From UBA6912 sp041611095 (GTDB lineage Bacteria > Actinomycetota > Acidimicrobiia > Spongiisociales > UBA5794): a DNA stretch of 64,000 nucleotides. Each line of letters opens with the position of its first letter. Positions within the stretch are counted from its first letter, which is position 1. The notes beneath the pieces are model-generated. The model was not told the DNA's origin and ran no database searches. It saw nothing but the letters and a program-made list of their open reading frames with translations. The position numbers and the translations under genes are program-made. Below, piece by piece: positions 8,060 to 16,687 of this stretch. The DNA lies in assembly GCA_041611095.1 (NCBI GenBank), contig JBFINP010000006.1:23272-87271 (forward strand), given 5' to 3'.

Positions 8060-9208
8060 TCAATTCGGAAGCGCACGGAGCACGTGGGCCCACGCCTCCC
8101 CGCCCGGGTCGAGCACGTGGAAGTGGCCTGCACCGGCCAGCTCGACGTACTCGACTTCGGCACCGGCTGCGGCAGCCGCCGTCACGTACGACCGCGACTG
8201 GCTCGCCGGCACGAGCGTATCGGCGTCTCCGTGGATCATGAGCCGATGCAGGGAAGGGGACGGCGAGGCGATGGGCGACGCAGCCGAGTAGGCCGCCTCG
8301 CGATCCTCGGGCGCCCCGTCCATGTACAGCTCGACGATGCCGCCGTCGAGGCCCTCTGCGTGGGCGGCTGCGAGATCGGTGATCGGAGCCAGCCCGACGA
8401 CGAGCGCCGGCGGCGTGGTGGCGGCGGCGGCCGCCGTGAGGGCGAGCTGGGCGCCGGCGGAGTGCCCGACGAGCACGAGCCGGTCGGGGTCGACGTCGGA
8501 GCGCGCCTGAAGCGTCTCGATCGCATCCAGGACGTCCACGCCCGAGATCGGCCACCCCCCACCGGTGTCGAGGCGGCGATACTCGACGTTCGCCGTCATC
8601 CACCCACGCCGGTAGAGGGCGACCGCGAGCGTGTCGATGGTGTCCCTGCCCCATTCGCCTCGCCAGAATCCACCGTGGAGGAAGATGCCCACCGGATGGG
8701 GTCCCGCACCTGCGGGGATACGGAGATCCATGACCTGATGCTCGGTCTCTCCGTAGATCAATGGTTCCGGCGGCGCCGTCGTCAGATTGACGAGAGCCCG
8801 CATCGCATCGCGATAGCCGGTGATGCCCCGCCCATATATCGACGCCAGACAGGCGGGAGCGATGACGGAGTGGCGCCGCCACGCCTCGCGCTTCATGACG
8901 TTCGAGATGTGGACCTCGACGGTGGGGAGCGAGGTCGCCACGATCGCATCGTGCAGGGCGTAGCTCGTGTGCGTCAAGGCTCCGGCATTGATGACGACGC
9001 CGTCGACGCCATTCCGTTCGTCGTGGAGCCGGTCGATCAAGGCACCCTCGTGGTTCGACTGGAACGGGGCCACCTCGAGTCCGAGTCGTTCTCCCCAAGC
9101 GGTGAGGTTGCGCTCGAGGTCTGCAAGTGTCGTGGCGCCGTAGACCTCGGGCTCGCGAGTTCCCAACAGGTTCAGGTTCGGGCCGTTGAGCACGAGGACT
9201 CGCTGCAT
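8060..9208 (-). CDS. aroQ: Fusion: type II 3-dehydroquinate dehydratase (AroQ) + alpha/beta hydrolase
   Basis: 382 aa from ATG 9208 (MQRVLVLNGPNLNLLG). Residues 1-142 are a complete type II dehydroquinase: N11, R18 and the catalytic Y23 in NGPNLNLLGTREPEVYG, H80 in NAGALTHTS, catalytic H100 in EVHISN, R111, and the C-terminal SIYGRGITGY. Residues ~150-382 are an esterase/kynurenine-formamidase-like alpha/beta hydrolase: oxyanion motif HGGFW at 178-182, nucleophile S250 in GHSAGA, candidate acid D330 in HGDADTLV, and H362 or H364. No stop or frameshift separates them. AroQ makes 3-dehydroshikimate in the shikimate pathway; the hydrolase substrate is unknown. Stand-alone AroQ is ~145 aa, so the fusion is unusual. 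Confidence 0.88.
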   Translation of the reverse strand: MQRVLVLNGPNLNLLGTREPEVYGATTLADLERNLTAWGERLGLEVAPFQSNHEGALIDRLHDERNGVDGVVINAGALTHTSYALHDAIVATSLPTVEVHISNVMKREAWRRHSVIAPACLASIYGRGITGYRDAMRALVNLTTAPPEPLIYGETEHQVMDLRIPAGAGPHPVGIFLHGGFWRGEWGRDTIDTLAVALYRRGWMTANVEYRRLDTGGGWPISGVDVLDAIETLQARSDVDPDRLVLVGHSAGAQLALTAAAAATTPPALVVGLAPITDLAAAHAEGLDGGIVELYMDGAPEDREAAYSAASPIASPSPSLHRLMIHGDADTLVPASQSRSYVTAAAAAGAEVEYVELAGAGHFHVLDPGGEAWAHVLRALPN

Positions 9209-9327
9209 CGAGCCAGCGTATGCAGCTCGGCCACCACCCGCCAATGGACGCACCCGCGGCGGGAAGCGGCTAGCTTGAGCCCACGGCGAACCGATCGCTC
9301 GCCGTATCAGGGAAGGAGGCTCCCTCC

Positions 9328-11088
9328 GTGAGATACACCAAGCGGCTCCTCGCGTTGCTCTTCGTGTTCATGCTCGTAGCGGCGGCGTGTGGAGGAGACG
9401 ACGAGACCGGAGACGACACCGACACCACTGCGGCCGCCCCGGAAACCACCGCGGCGGCGCCCGACACGACTGCAGCTACGCCCGACACGGCGCCCGAGAC
9501 GACCGCCGCCGGCGGTGACTTCGCCGGCGCCAAGGTCGAGGCGCCCAATTGCGACTACGGCGGCCGGATCTCCTCGATCGAGGCGGTCGACGAGCTCACC
9601 GTCGTGTTCACGCTGTGCTCGCCGCAGCCGGCGTTCCAGCAGATCGCGGCCTTCACGCCGTTCGGAATCCAGCCGGCCGAGCACCTTGCCGCAACCAACG
9701 GTGCTCCGCTCGACAATCCGATCGGCACCGGTCCGTTCAAGCTGGACACGTGGCAGCGCGGCGACAGCATCATCTACTCGGCAAACCAGGACTACTGGGG
9801 CGACGTCCCGGTGTTCGACACCCTGGTGTTCCGGTGGGCAACCGAAGGTGCGGCCCGTCTGCTCGAGCTGCAATCCGGCACGGTCGACCAGATCACCAAT
9901 GTGAGCCCGGACGACTTCGACACCGTGAGGAACGACCCCAATCTGACGTTCCTGCCGGTGGCGAACCCGAACACGCTGTACCTGGCGATGACGGCGCAAC
10001 TCGATCCCTTCGGCGACAGCCCGGGTGGGGACACGGTCTTCGCCGACGTCAACGTGCGCAAGGCGATCGCCATGGGCATCGACCGGCAGCGGATCGTCGA
10101 CAACTTCTACCCGGACGGGTCTGAGGTTGCGTCGCACTTCACGCCGTGCTCCATCCCCAACGGGTGCGAGGGCGAGTCGTGGTACGAGTTCGATCCGGAA
10201 GCGGCGCGCCAGATGCTGGCGGATGCCGGATTCCCCGACGGCTTCTCGACCACGATCTTCTACCGGGACGTCTTCCGCGGGTATCTGCCGGAGCCGAGCC
10301 AGGTGGCGGTCGAGTTCCAGACCCAGCTCCAGCAGAACCTGAACATCGACGCCCAGATCCAGGTCATGGAGTCGGGTGAGTTCATCGACGAGTCGACCAA
10401 CGGCCGTCTCGACGGGTTCTACCTGCTCGGGTGGGGTGCGGACTACCCGCATGTCACGAACTTCCTCGACTTCCACTTCAGCAAGTCGAACCCGCAGTTC
10501 GGCGAGCCGCACGAGGCGATCTGGAGCTTGCTCGAGCAGGGCTCGACGATCGCCGACCCGGCGGAAGCCGCACCGATCTACGAGCAGGCGAACAACGCCA
10601 TCAAGGAGCTCGTGCCCATGGTGCCGATCGCCCACGGCGCTTCGGCATCGGCGGCGCTGGCGAGCGTCGACGGTGCTCACTTCCCGCCGTTCGGCGCACC
10701 GCAGTTCCAGTTCGTGGATCCGGGCAAGGACACGTTCGTGTTCATGCAGAACGCCGAGCCCATCAGCCTCTACTGCACCGACGAGACGGACGGTGAGTCG
10801 CTTGCGGCCTGCCAGCAGGTCGTCGAGGCGCTGCTCACGTACGCCCAGGACTCGGGCGAGGTGCTCCCAGCGCTGGCCACCGGCTGCGAGGCCAACGAGG
10901 ATGCCACCGTGTGGACGTGCTCGCTCCGTGAGGGCGTCACGTTCCACGACGGCTCGGCCTTCGACGCCAACGACGTCGTGGCTTCGTGGGCTGCCGGGAT
11001 CAACGCCGGCGACCCGCTCCACACCGGGAACACCGGTGCGTTCGAGTACTACAGCTACCTGTGGGATGCGCTCATCCCCGCAGGCTGA
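9328..11088 (+). CDS. Oligopeptide ABC transporter substrate-binding lipoprotein (SBP_bac_5), circularly permuted
   Basis: 586 aa from GTG 9328, preceded by AAGGAGG. Lipoprotein signal with VAAAC (Cys21), then an acidic/Thr/Ala/Pro linker to residue ~60. The mature part starts with the family's middle section (IEAVDELTVVFTL, NPIGTGPFKL, ANQDYWGDVPVFDTLVF) and continues through VRKAIAMGIDRQRI and LVPMVPIAHGASAS. It then ends with what is normally the N-terminal section (residues ~462-586: DTFVFMQNAEPISLY, then LREGVTFHDGSAFDANDVV). Each section appears once, so this reads as circular permutation. Eight further cysteines (NC, LC, PCSIPNGC, YC, AC, GC, TC) could form four disulfides. It binds peptides or similar solutes for the DppBCDF genes downstream. 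Confidence 0.9.
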   Translation: MRYTKRLLALLFVFMLVAAACGGDDETGDDTDTTAAAPETTAAAPDTTAATPDTAPETTAAGGDFAGAKVEAPNCDYGGRISSIEAVDELTVVFTLCSPQPAFQQIAAFTPFGIQPAEHLAATNGAPLDNPIGTGPFKLDTWQRGDSIIYSANQDYWGDVPVFDTLVFRWATEGAARLLELQSGTVDQITNVSPDDFDTVRNDPNLTFLPVANPNTLYLAMTAQLDPFGDSPGGDTVFADVNVRKAIAMGIDRQRIVDNFYPDGSEVASHFTPCSIPNGCEGESWYEFDPEAARQMLADAGFPDGFSTTIFYRDVFRGYLPEPSQVAVEFQTQLQQNLNIDAQIQVMESGEFIDESTNGRLDGFYLLGWGADYPHVTNFLDFHFSKSNPQFGEPHEAIWSLLEQGSTIADPAEAAPIYEQANNAIKELVPMVPIAHGASASAALASVDGAHFPPFGAPQFQFVDPGKDTFVFMQNAEPISLYCTDETDGESLAACQQVVEALLTYAQDSGEVLPALATGCEANEDATVWTCSLREGVTFHDGSAFDANDVVASWAAGINAGDPLHTGNTGAFEYYSYLWDALIPAG

Positions 11089-11122
11089 TCCGAAAGACCG
11101 TCCCAGAGAGGACGAGACCGCA

Positions 11123-11160
11123 GGGCCCGCCCACAAACCCGTGGGCGGGCCCTTTGCTTT
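11123..11160 (+). terminator. Strong rho-independent-type terminator/attenuator after the binding-protein gene
   Basis: A perfect 12-bp stem (GGGCCCGCCCAC pairing with GTGGGCGGGCCC, 11123-11134 with 11141-11152) encloses the loop AAACCC and is followed by TTTGCTTT. It sits 35 bp after the SBP stop and 60 bp before dppB. Partial termination here would give excess binding protein over permease, as in many ABC import operons. It reads in the + direction by its T-rich tail. Confidence 0.8.
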
Positions 11161-11219
11161 GGCTCTAAGGTTGCGACGAGCGCCACTCGGTGCTCGGAGG
11201 CACGAGAAGAGGCAGCGGA

Positions 11220-12287
11220 ATGCCGCAATACATCGCCAGGCGTCTGCTCTTCGCCATTCCGGTGCTCTTCGGGATCCTCGTCGTGACGTTCATGCTCGCC
11301 CGGCTCATCCCCGGCGACCCCTGCAAGTCGATTCTCGGGGAGAAAGCGACTGCCGCCGCATGCGAGGCCTTCGCCGAGAACAAAGGCCTCAACGACCCGA
11401 TCCCGGTCCAGCTAGGTATCTACATCCGTGACGTCGCCGGTGGAGACTTCGGTGACTCGATCCGCTTCTCCCGGCCCGTCTCTCAGATCCTCGTCGAGCG
11501 CATCCCGCTGACCATCGAGCTCTCGCTCACGGCACTGGTCCTGGCGCTGCTCATCGGGGTTCCGCTGGGCATCATCTCCGCGATGCGCCACAACTCGGCG
11601 GCCGACGTCGGAACGATGATGTTCGCCAACATCGGAGTGTCGATGCCCGTCTTCTGGCTGGGTCTGATGCTCATCTACGTCTTCGCCGCCCAACTCGGGT
11701 GGTTACCGCCGTCGGGACGGCTGACGGCAGGCGTGGTCTCGATCCCGTTCTACGAAGCGTGGGGCTGGACCGTTCAGCCGGATACGTTCCAGTTCCGCGT
11801 CGTCGAGTTCATCTCCAACCACTACCTCCTCAACTCGGTCATCACCGGAGAATGGGAAGTGTTCCGGGACGGCGTGAAGCACCTCATACTGCCGGCGGTT
11901 GCCCTGTCGACGATCCCCATGGCCATCATCGCCCGCATGACCCGCTCGAGCCTGCTCGACGTGCTCGGCCGCGACTACGTGCGCACGGCGAGAGCCAAGG
12001 GGGCCCGGGAGCGCCGGGTGGTCGCCAAGCACGCGCTCCGCAACGCATTGTTGCCGGTCGTCACGATCGTCGGCTTGCAGATGGGTGCGTTGCTGTCCGG
12101 GGCCGTGCTCACCGAGACCGTGTTCGGTCTCGCCGGGATGGGGACGATGCTGTTCGAGGCCATCACCGCTCGCGACTTCCCGATCATCCAGGGCTTCACG
12201 GTGATCGTCGCTGCCGCCTACGTGGTGATCAATCTCATCGTTGACGTCTCGTACGCATACCTGGACCCGCGGATCCGCTTGGAGTGA
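11220..12287 (+). CDS. dppB: Oligopeptide ABC transporter permease, DppB type
   Basis: 355 aa from ATG 11220 (MPQYIARRLLFAIPVLFGIL), with an AGAGG ribosome site about 9 nt upstream. The N-terminal helix and periplasmic RLIPGDPCKSILGEK region are typical. The BPD_transp_1 core includes the EAA loop DVLGRDYVRTARAKGARERRV, and the end is AYLDPRIRLE. Six transmembrane segments are expected. Two cysteines in the first extracellular loop (GDPC and AAAC) may pair. It forms the translocation channel with DppC. Confidence 0.92.
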   Translation: MPQYIARRLLFAIPVLFGILVVTFMLARLIPGDPCKSILGEKATAAACEAFAENKGLNDPIPVQLGIYIRDVAGGDFGDSIRFSRPVSQILVERIPLTIELSLTALVLALLIGVPLGIISAMRHNSAADVGTMMFANIGVSMPVFWLGLMLIYVFAAQLGWLPPSGRLTAGVVSIPFYEAWGWTVQPDTFQFRVVEFISNHYLLNSVITGEWEVFRDGVKHLILPAVALSTIPMAIIARMTRSSLLDVLGRDYVRTARAKGARERRVVAKHALRNALLPVVTIVGLQMGALLSGAVLTETVFGLAGMGTMLFEAITARDFPIIQGFTVIVAAAYVVINLIVDVSYAYLDPRIRLE

Positions 12288-12291
12288 TGCG

Positions 12292-13260
12292 ATGAGTACG
12301 AGCCCGGTGAGCCCGCTCGAGCAGCAGACTGAGGATGCCCTCCGCGAGCAGCAGCATGAGCAGACCCACGATCGCCCGATCGGGCTGTGGCGCGGTGCGT
12401 GGCGGCGGCTGCTTCGCCGCAAGACCGGCGTGGTCGGCCTGGTCATCGTCGGTGTCCTCATCATCGTCGCCGCCTTTGCCCCGCTCATCGCTCCGCACGA
12501 CCCGACACAAGACTTCCTCAGCGAAGAAGGCTCGACTCGCCGTGATCCGCCGTGCGTCCACGTGTTCGGCTGCGATCCCGAGAAGCCGCAGCACATTCTC
12601 GGACTGGACGGCAACGGACGTGATCTCTTCAGCCGTGTCGTCTACGGAACTCGGGTCAGTCTGTCGATTGGCTTCATCACCGTGACCCTCGCCTTCGTCA
12701 TCGGCTCGGCCCTTGGGGCGATCGCCGGATTCTGGGGAGGGCTACCGGACAACAGCATCATGCGGGTGATGGACGTGATCCTCGGTTTTCCGGCACTGCT
12801 GCTCGCCATCGCCATCGTTGCCGCGCTCGGTCCCGGGCTGCGCAATACCATGCTGGCGATCGCCGTCGTCTCGATCCCGGCGTACGCTCGCGTCATGCGA
12901 GCGAGCGTGCTTTCGATCAAGGAGTTGGAGTACGTCGCGGCTTCCCGGGCTCTGGGTGCGGGGCGGCTGCGCATCCTGTGGTCGCGGGTCGTTCCCAACG
13001 CGCTGACGCCCCTCGTCGTCATCGGCACGCTCGGTATCGCCACGGCCATCCTCGACGCTGCAGCGTTCGGCTTCCTCGGTCTCGGTGCCCAAGAGCCGAC
13101 GGCGGAGTGGGGGAGCATGCTGGCTCGGGAGCGCAACCAGCTCTTCAGCGCACCCCATCTCGTGTTCTTCCCGGGTATCGCCATCATGATCACCGTGCTC
13201 GGCTTCAACCTCCTCGGCGACGGTCTGCGCGATGCCCTCGACCCATCCCTCGCCGACTGA
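12292..13260 (+). CDS. dppC: Oligopeptide ABC transporter permease, DppC type
   Basis: 322 aa from ATG 12292 (MSTSPVSPLEQQTEDAL), 4 bp after dppB. The OppC N-terminal helix (KTGVVGLVIVGVLIIVAAFA) is followed by a periplasmic stretch with RDPPCVHVFGCDP, which has a likely disulfide pair. The BPD_transp_1 domain has the EAA loop KELEYVAASRALGAGRLRIL. The C-terminus NLLGDGLRDALDPSL is family-typical. It pairs with DppB in the membrane. Confidence 0.92.
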   Translation: MSTSPVSPLEQQTEDALREQQHEQTHDRPIGLWRGAWRRLLRRKTGVVGLVIVGVLIIVAAFAPLIAPHDPTQDFLSEEGSTRRDPPCVHVFGCDPEKPQHILGLDGNGRDLFSRVVYGTRVSLSIGFITVTLAFVIGSALGAIAGFWGGLPDNSIMRVMDVILGFPALLLAIAIVAALGPGLRNTMLAIAVVSIPAYARVMRASVLSIKELEYVAASRALGAGRLRILWSRVVPNALTPLVVIGTLGIATAILDAAAFGFLGLGAQEPTAEWGSMLARERNQLFSAPHLVFFPGIAIMITVLGFNLLGDGLRDALDPSLAD

Positions 13261-14267
13261 TGACGGACTACGGCCGCGACGGCATGCCGGTCCTCGAGGT
13301 ACGTGATCTCGTCACGCACTTCCACACGAGGGACGGGGTGGTCCGCGCCGTCGACGGGGTGAATCTGCAGGTCCATCGTGGGGAGGTGCTCGGCCTCGTC
13401 GGGGAGTCCGGGTGCGGGAAGTCGGTCACCTCGTTGTCGATCATGAACCTGGTGCCGCCACCGGGCGCGATCGAAGGCGGCCAGGTGCTGTTCCAGGGTC
13501 GCGACGTGCTCGGGATGTCGAAGAGCGAGCTGACGGATCTGCGTGGCGAGCACATCTCGATGATCTTCCAGCAGCCCACCTCGTCGCTGAACCCCGTGTA
13601 CCGCGTCGGTGCGCAGATCGCCGAGGTCTTCGAGTTGCACCGGGACATCAAGCGGCGCGTGGCAGCGGAGCGTGCCGTCGCCATGCTCGAGAAGGTCGGG
13701 ATCCCGGATCCGGAGCGGCGGGTGAAGTCGTACCCGCACGAGTTCTCCGGGGGCATGGCTCAGCGGGTCATGATCGCGATGGCACTCGCCTGCGAGCCAG
13801 AGCTGTTGATCGCAGACGAGCCGACCACCGCCCTCGACGTGACGATCCAGGCGCAGATCCTGGATCTGATGCGGGATCTGCAGCGGGACTCGGGAACCGC
13901 GGTCATCCTCATCACACACGATCTGGGGATCGTCGCCGAGATGGCCGATCGCGTCGCCGTCATGTACGCCGGCGAGATCGTCGAGGAGGCCGATGTCGCG
14001 ACGCTCTTCACCGATCCAAGACATCCCTACACCCAAGGCCTGATCGGCTCCGTTCCCGTGCTCGGCACCGTCAAGGAAGAGCTCGACGTCATTCCCGGGA
14101 ACGTTCCCAACCTGGTCGATCTCCCAATCGGGTGCCGCTTCGCCGACCGCTGCAAGGCGCGGGTGGAGAACGAGCTCGAGATCTGCACGCGACAGAAACC
14201 CGAGCTGCTGCCGGTGGGGGAGCGACACGTCGCCCGCTGCTGGCTCTACGCGGACGGTGCCGAGTGA
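13260..14267 (+). CDS. dppD: Oligopeptide ABC transporter ATP-binding protein, DppD type
   Basis: 335 aa; the ATG at 13260 overlaps the dppC stop (ATGA). Walker A GESGCGKS near residue 47, Q-loop IFQQPTSSLNP, signature FSGGMAQRV, Walker B LLIADEPTTALD, and switch THDLGIVAEMADR are intact. The C-terminal oligo_HPY extension with the Cys motif GCRFADRCKA...EICTR, as in DppD/OppD, may bind an Fe-S cluster or zinc. It powers peptide import together with DppF. Confidence 0.93.
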   Translation: MTDYGRDGMPVLEVRDLVTHFHTRDGVVRAVDGVNLQVHRGEVLGLVGESGCGKSVTSLSIMNLVPPPGAIEGGQVLFQGRDVLGMSKSELTDLRGEHISMIFQQPTSSLNPVYRVGAQIAEVFELHRDIKRRVAAERAVAMLEKVGIPDPERRVKSYPHEFSGGMAQRVMIAMALACEPELLIADEPTTALDVTIQAQILDLMRDLQRDSGTAVILITHDLGIVAEMADRVAVMYAGEIVEEADVATLFTDPRHPYTQGLIGSVPVLGTVKEELDVIPGNVPNLVDLPIGCRFADRCKARVENELEICTRQKPELLPVGERHVARCWLYADGAE

Positions 14268-15274
14268 GCGAGCCCCTCATCCGTGTCAGGAACCTCGTGA
14301 AGGACTTCCCGATCAAAGGTGGTGTGCTGCAGCGGGTGAAGGGGCAGGTGCGCGCTGTCGATCACGTTTCCTTCGACATCAACAGGGGCGAGACGCTCGG
14401 GCTGGTGGGTGAGTCGGGATGCGGCAAGACCACCCTGGGTCGGATGCTCGTCCGGCTGCTCGATCCCACCGACGGGACGATCGAGTTCGCAGGTCGCGAT
14501 CTCGCGCACCTCGAGGGTGCGGAGCTGAAGAAGATGCGCCAGGAGGTGCAGATCATCTTCCAGGACCCGTTCTCGTCGCTCGATCCGCGCTCGCCGGTGG
14601 GCGACAGCATCGCCGAGGGTCTGAAGATCCACGGCATCGGTGACGCCAAGGAGCGGCACCGCCGGGTGCTCGAGATGCTGGAGCTCGTCGGGCTCGAGCC
14701 TTACCACTCCCGCCGCTTCCCCCACGAGTTCTCCGGGGGTCAGCGACAGCGAATCGGGATCGCCCGGGCGCTCATCATGCGGCCGACGCTCGTCGTCGCC
14801 GACGAACCGGTGTCGGCGCTCGACGTTTCGGTCCAGGCGCAGGTGCTGAACCTGCTCAAGGAGCTCCAAGACGAGCTGGATCTCACCTTGCTGTTCATCG
14901 CCCACAACCTGGCGGTGGTCGAGCACATCAGTGATCGGGTGGCGGTCATGTACCTTGGCGACATCGTCGAGATCACCGACCGAGAGACGTTGTATCGCAA
15001 CCCGACCCATCCGTACACGCAGGCCCTCCTGTCGGCGATCCCGATTCCCGACCCGACGCTGCGCCGCACGCGCGTGGTGTTGGAGGGTGACGTGCCGAGC
15101 CCGCTCAACCCCCCGTCGGGATGCCGCTTCCACACACGGTGTCCGATCGCCCGGCCCGAGATCTGCCCGATCGAGGCGCCGCGGCTCCTTCCGGTCGGCG
15201 ATCGGGCCGATCACGTCGCCGCCTGTCACCTGCGGACGGGGGAGTACCGCCACCTGGATCCGGCCCGGGTGTGA
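14264..15274 (+). CDS. dppF: Oligopeptide ABC transporter ATP-binding protein, DppF type
   Basis: 336 aa from GTG 14264, overlapping the dppD stop (GTGA). Walker A GESGCGKTT, Q-loop IFQDPFSSLDPR, signature FSGGQRQRIGIARAL, Walker B VVADEPVSALD and switch AHNLAVVEHISDR are complete. The C-terminal oligo_HPY region has GCRFHTRCP...EICP. Paired with DppD as the heteromeric ATPase. This is the last gene of the importer operon; the next gene is convergent, 7 bp away. Confidence 0.93.
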   Translation: MSEPLIRVRNLVKDFPIKGGVLQRVKGQVRAVDHVSFDINRGETLGLVGESGCGKTTLGRMLVRLLDPTDGTIEFAGRDLAHLEGAELKKMRQEVQIIFQDPFSSLDPRSPVGDSIAEGLKIHGIGDAKERHRRVLEMLELVGLEPYHSRRFPHEFSGGQRQRIGIARALIMRPTLVVADEPVSALDVSVQAQVLNLLKELQDELDLTLLFIAHNLAVVEHISDRVAVMYLGDIVEITDRETLYRNPTHPYTQALLSAIPIPDPTLRRTRVVLEGDVPSPLNPPSGCRFHTRCPIARPEICPIEAPRLLPVGDRADHVAACHLRTGEYRHLDPARV

Positions 15275-15280
15275 TCGGCC

Positions 15281-15853
15281 TCACTCGTCGGCCCGGGCGA
15301 CCCCGTCGTCCACGTCCTTGACTCCGAACTGACAGGCGGGGACGGCGGCGAACGCCGTGGTGAGCGCTTCATCGCCGTAGCCTGCGATCTCCGGCTTCAC
15401 GACGTCGATGAGCTTCTCGAACTCACCGAAGAACGAAGGCACCCGCTGCCGGCCCGGCGGCTCTTCGGCCGCCGGCGTCGACTCGATCGTAGCGATCAGG
15501 TCGGCGAGCTCACCTCGGGCGACCGCCACGCCGGCTGCGATCTCGGCGACCATCGTCGCCGTGTGCCTGGTGGCGGGGAGATCGGCGACGGCGGCGGAGA
15601 GCTCGTCGAGCTCCGCACCGAGGTCCGCAAACGTGGTGAAGTAGAGAGCCTGGCGCTGGGTGGGATCCTGCTCCGTGGTCGCGGACCTGCTCATGTGGTT
15701 GATCCGCTCGCCGACGCCGAGCTGCCACTCCCACAGGAGCGGGCACACATCGAGCGCCAGCTCGTCGAGCGACGCTGCGCTGCGTGGCGGGTCCGTACCG
15801 CCTCCGCACCCGACGAGGATGAGAACCATGAGGCCGGCGCCGATGCATCTCAT
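15281..15853 (-). CDS. Hypothetical lipoprotein
   Basis: 190 aa from ATG 15853 (MRCIGAGLMVLILVGCGG), which overlaps the stop of the lipoate-ligase-like gene by ATGA. The lipobox LVGC follows a short hydrophobic signal. The mature part is mostly helical and acidic, with no motif I recognise. Its plan (lipid anchor, then helical segments with TTFADLGAELDELS) resembles the lipoprotein at 23131, so the two may belong to one loosely related group. Function unknown. Confidence 0.65.
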   Translation of the reverse strand: MRCIGAGLMVLILVGCGGGTDPPRSAASLDELALDVCPLLWEWQLGVGERINHMSRSATTEQDPTQRQALYFTTFADLGAELDELSAAVADLPATRHTATMVAEIAAGVAVARGELADLIATIESTPAAEEPPGRQRVPSFFGEFEKLIDVVKPEIAGYGDEALTTAFAAVPACQFGVKDVDDGVARADE

Positions 15854-16614
15854 CCCGGGGCGAGCGCCACGTGCTCGGCGGCCAGCCGGCGGGCCAGCGC
15901 GAGGGTGGCCGGATCCAACACCCCTCGATCGAGATGGGCGAGCCCGCCGAGCTGGTCGAGGACGGAGGCGATCGTGTCGTCTGTGGTGATCCCGGGGCGG
16001 ACGTCGTCGAGGGCGCCTGCTGTGGCCGGATCCCAAGTGAGCCCGAGTGCGGCGTAGACGGGCACCAAGACCTCTCGGATCAGGTCCGAGCCCTGCACGA
16101 CGATGACGCCGCCGACGTGCGCCGCATGTCTTGCGAGGCGCTGGCCGACACCCATGAGCTTGATACGTCCGTCGTGGTGCACCGAGTAGTCCCCCGGGCA
16201 GTACTCGCCGGCGATCTGGCCCACGGCGCCGGCGACACCCAGCCGGGCGAACGCACCGACCATGATCGAAGCGAGCCGCTCGAACCGCTCATAGATGCCG
16301 GAGCGGGGGTCGGGATCTGGGATCGTCCATGCGAAGGCCAGCGTGAGCTCCGTGAAGACGGCGGCCCTCCCGCCGGCGAGGCGCTCGATCGAGGTGAAGC
16401 CTCTGTCCCTGGCTGCCGAGACCGCCTCGGCATAGCCCGGTTCGAGGGTGTCGCGCTTGCCGAATGCCACGATGCGGTTTGGCACGTGCAGGCGAAACGT
16501 CTCGGGCACCTCACCTCGCGATGCCCTCAGGAGCAGAGCACGGGACACCGCGGTGTCGACGCCTGGCTCGGACGGATAGGCGTCGTGCAGGATACGGATC
16601 GTTCGATCGGACAC
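15850..16614 (-). CDS. Lipoate-protein ligase A / octanoyltransferase family protein
   Basis: 254 aa BPL/LplA/LipB-like fold. Family motifs seen are FGKRDTLEPGY, ERLAGGRAAVFTE (equivalent of the RRxGGGxV lipoate-binding loop), EYCPGDYSVHHDGRIKLMGVGQRL with the conserved lysine, and GGVIVV. The E-x-C-P-G-D-Y-S form is typical of an actinobacterial/archaeal LplA subgroup. It transfers lipoate or octanoate to lipoyl domains. A lipoylated E2 subunit is encoded at 61181, though the two are not linked in an operon. It could be an octanoyltransferase (LipM-like) rather than a ligase. Confidence 0.78.
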   Translation of the reverse strand: MSDRTIRILHDAYPSEPGVDTAVSRALLLRASRGEVPETFRLHVPNRIVAFGKRDTLEPGYAEAVSAARDRGFTSIERLAGGRAAVFTELTLAFAWTIPDPDPRSGIYERFERLASIMVGAFARLGVAGAVGQIAGEYCPGDYSVHHDGRIKLMGVGQRLARHAAHVGGVIVVQGSDLIREVLVPVYAALGLTWDPATAGALDDVRPGITTDDTIASVLDQLGGLAHLDRGVLDPATLALARRLAAEHVALAPG

Positions 16615-16687
16615 GGCGTCAGGCTAACGATGCACGTGTTGGGCGAGAGCGCCGGTAGGCTCGGCGCCTCGGGCTGGTGAATCCAGG

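Noticed and set aside
10711..11088. C-terminal SBP segment as leftover of a second SBP gene
   Set aside because: The segment supplies exactly the part missing from the N-terminus, no block is duplicated, and the frame is continuous.
9307..11136. 609-codon open frame on the - strand across the SBP gene
   Set aside because: It is antisense to a gene with clear domain motifs, has Arg/Val-rich mirror composition and no recognisable domain.
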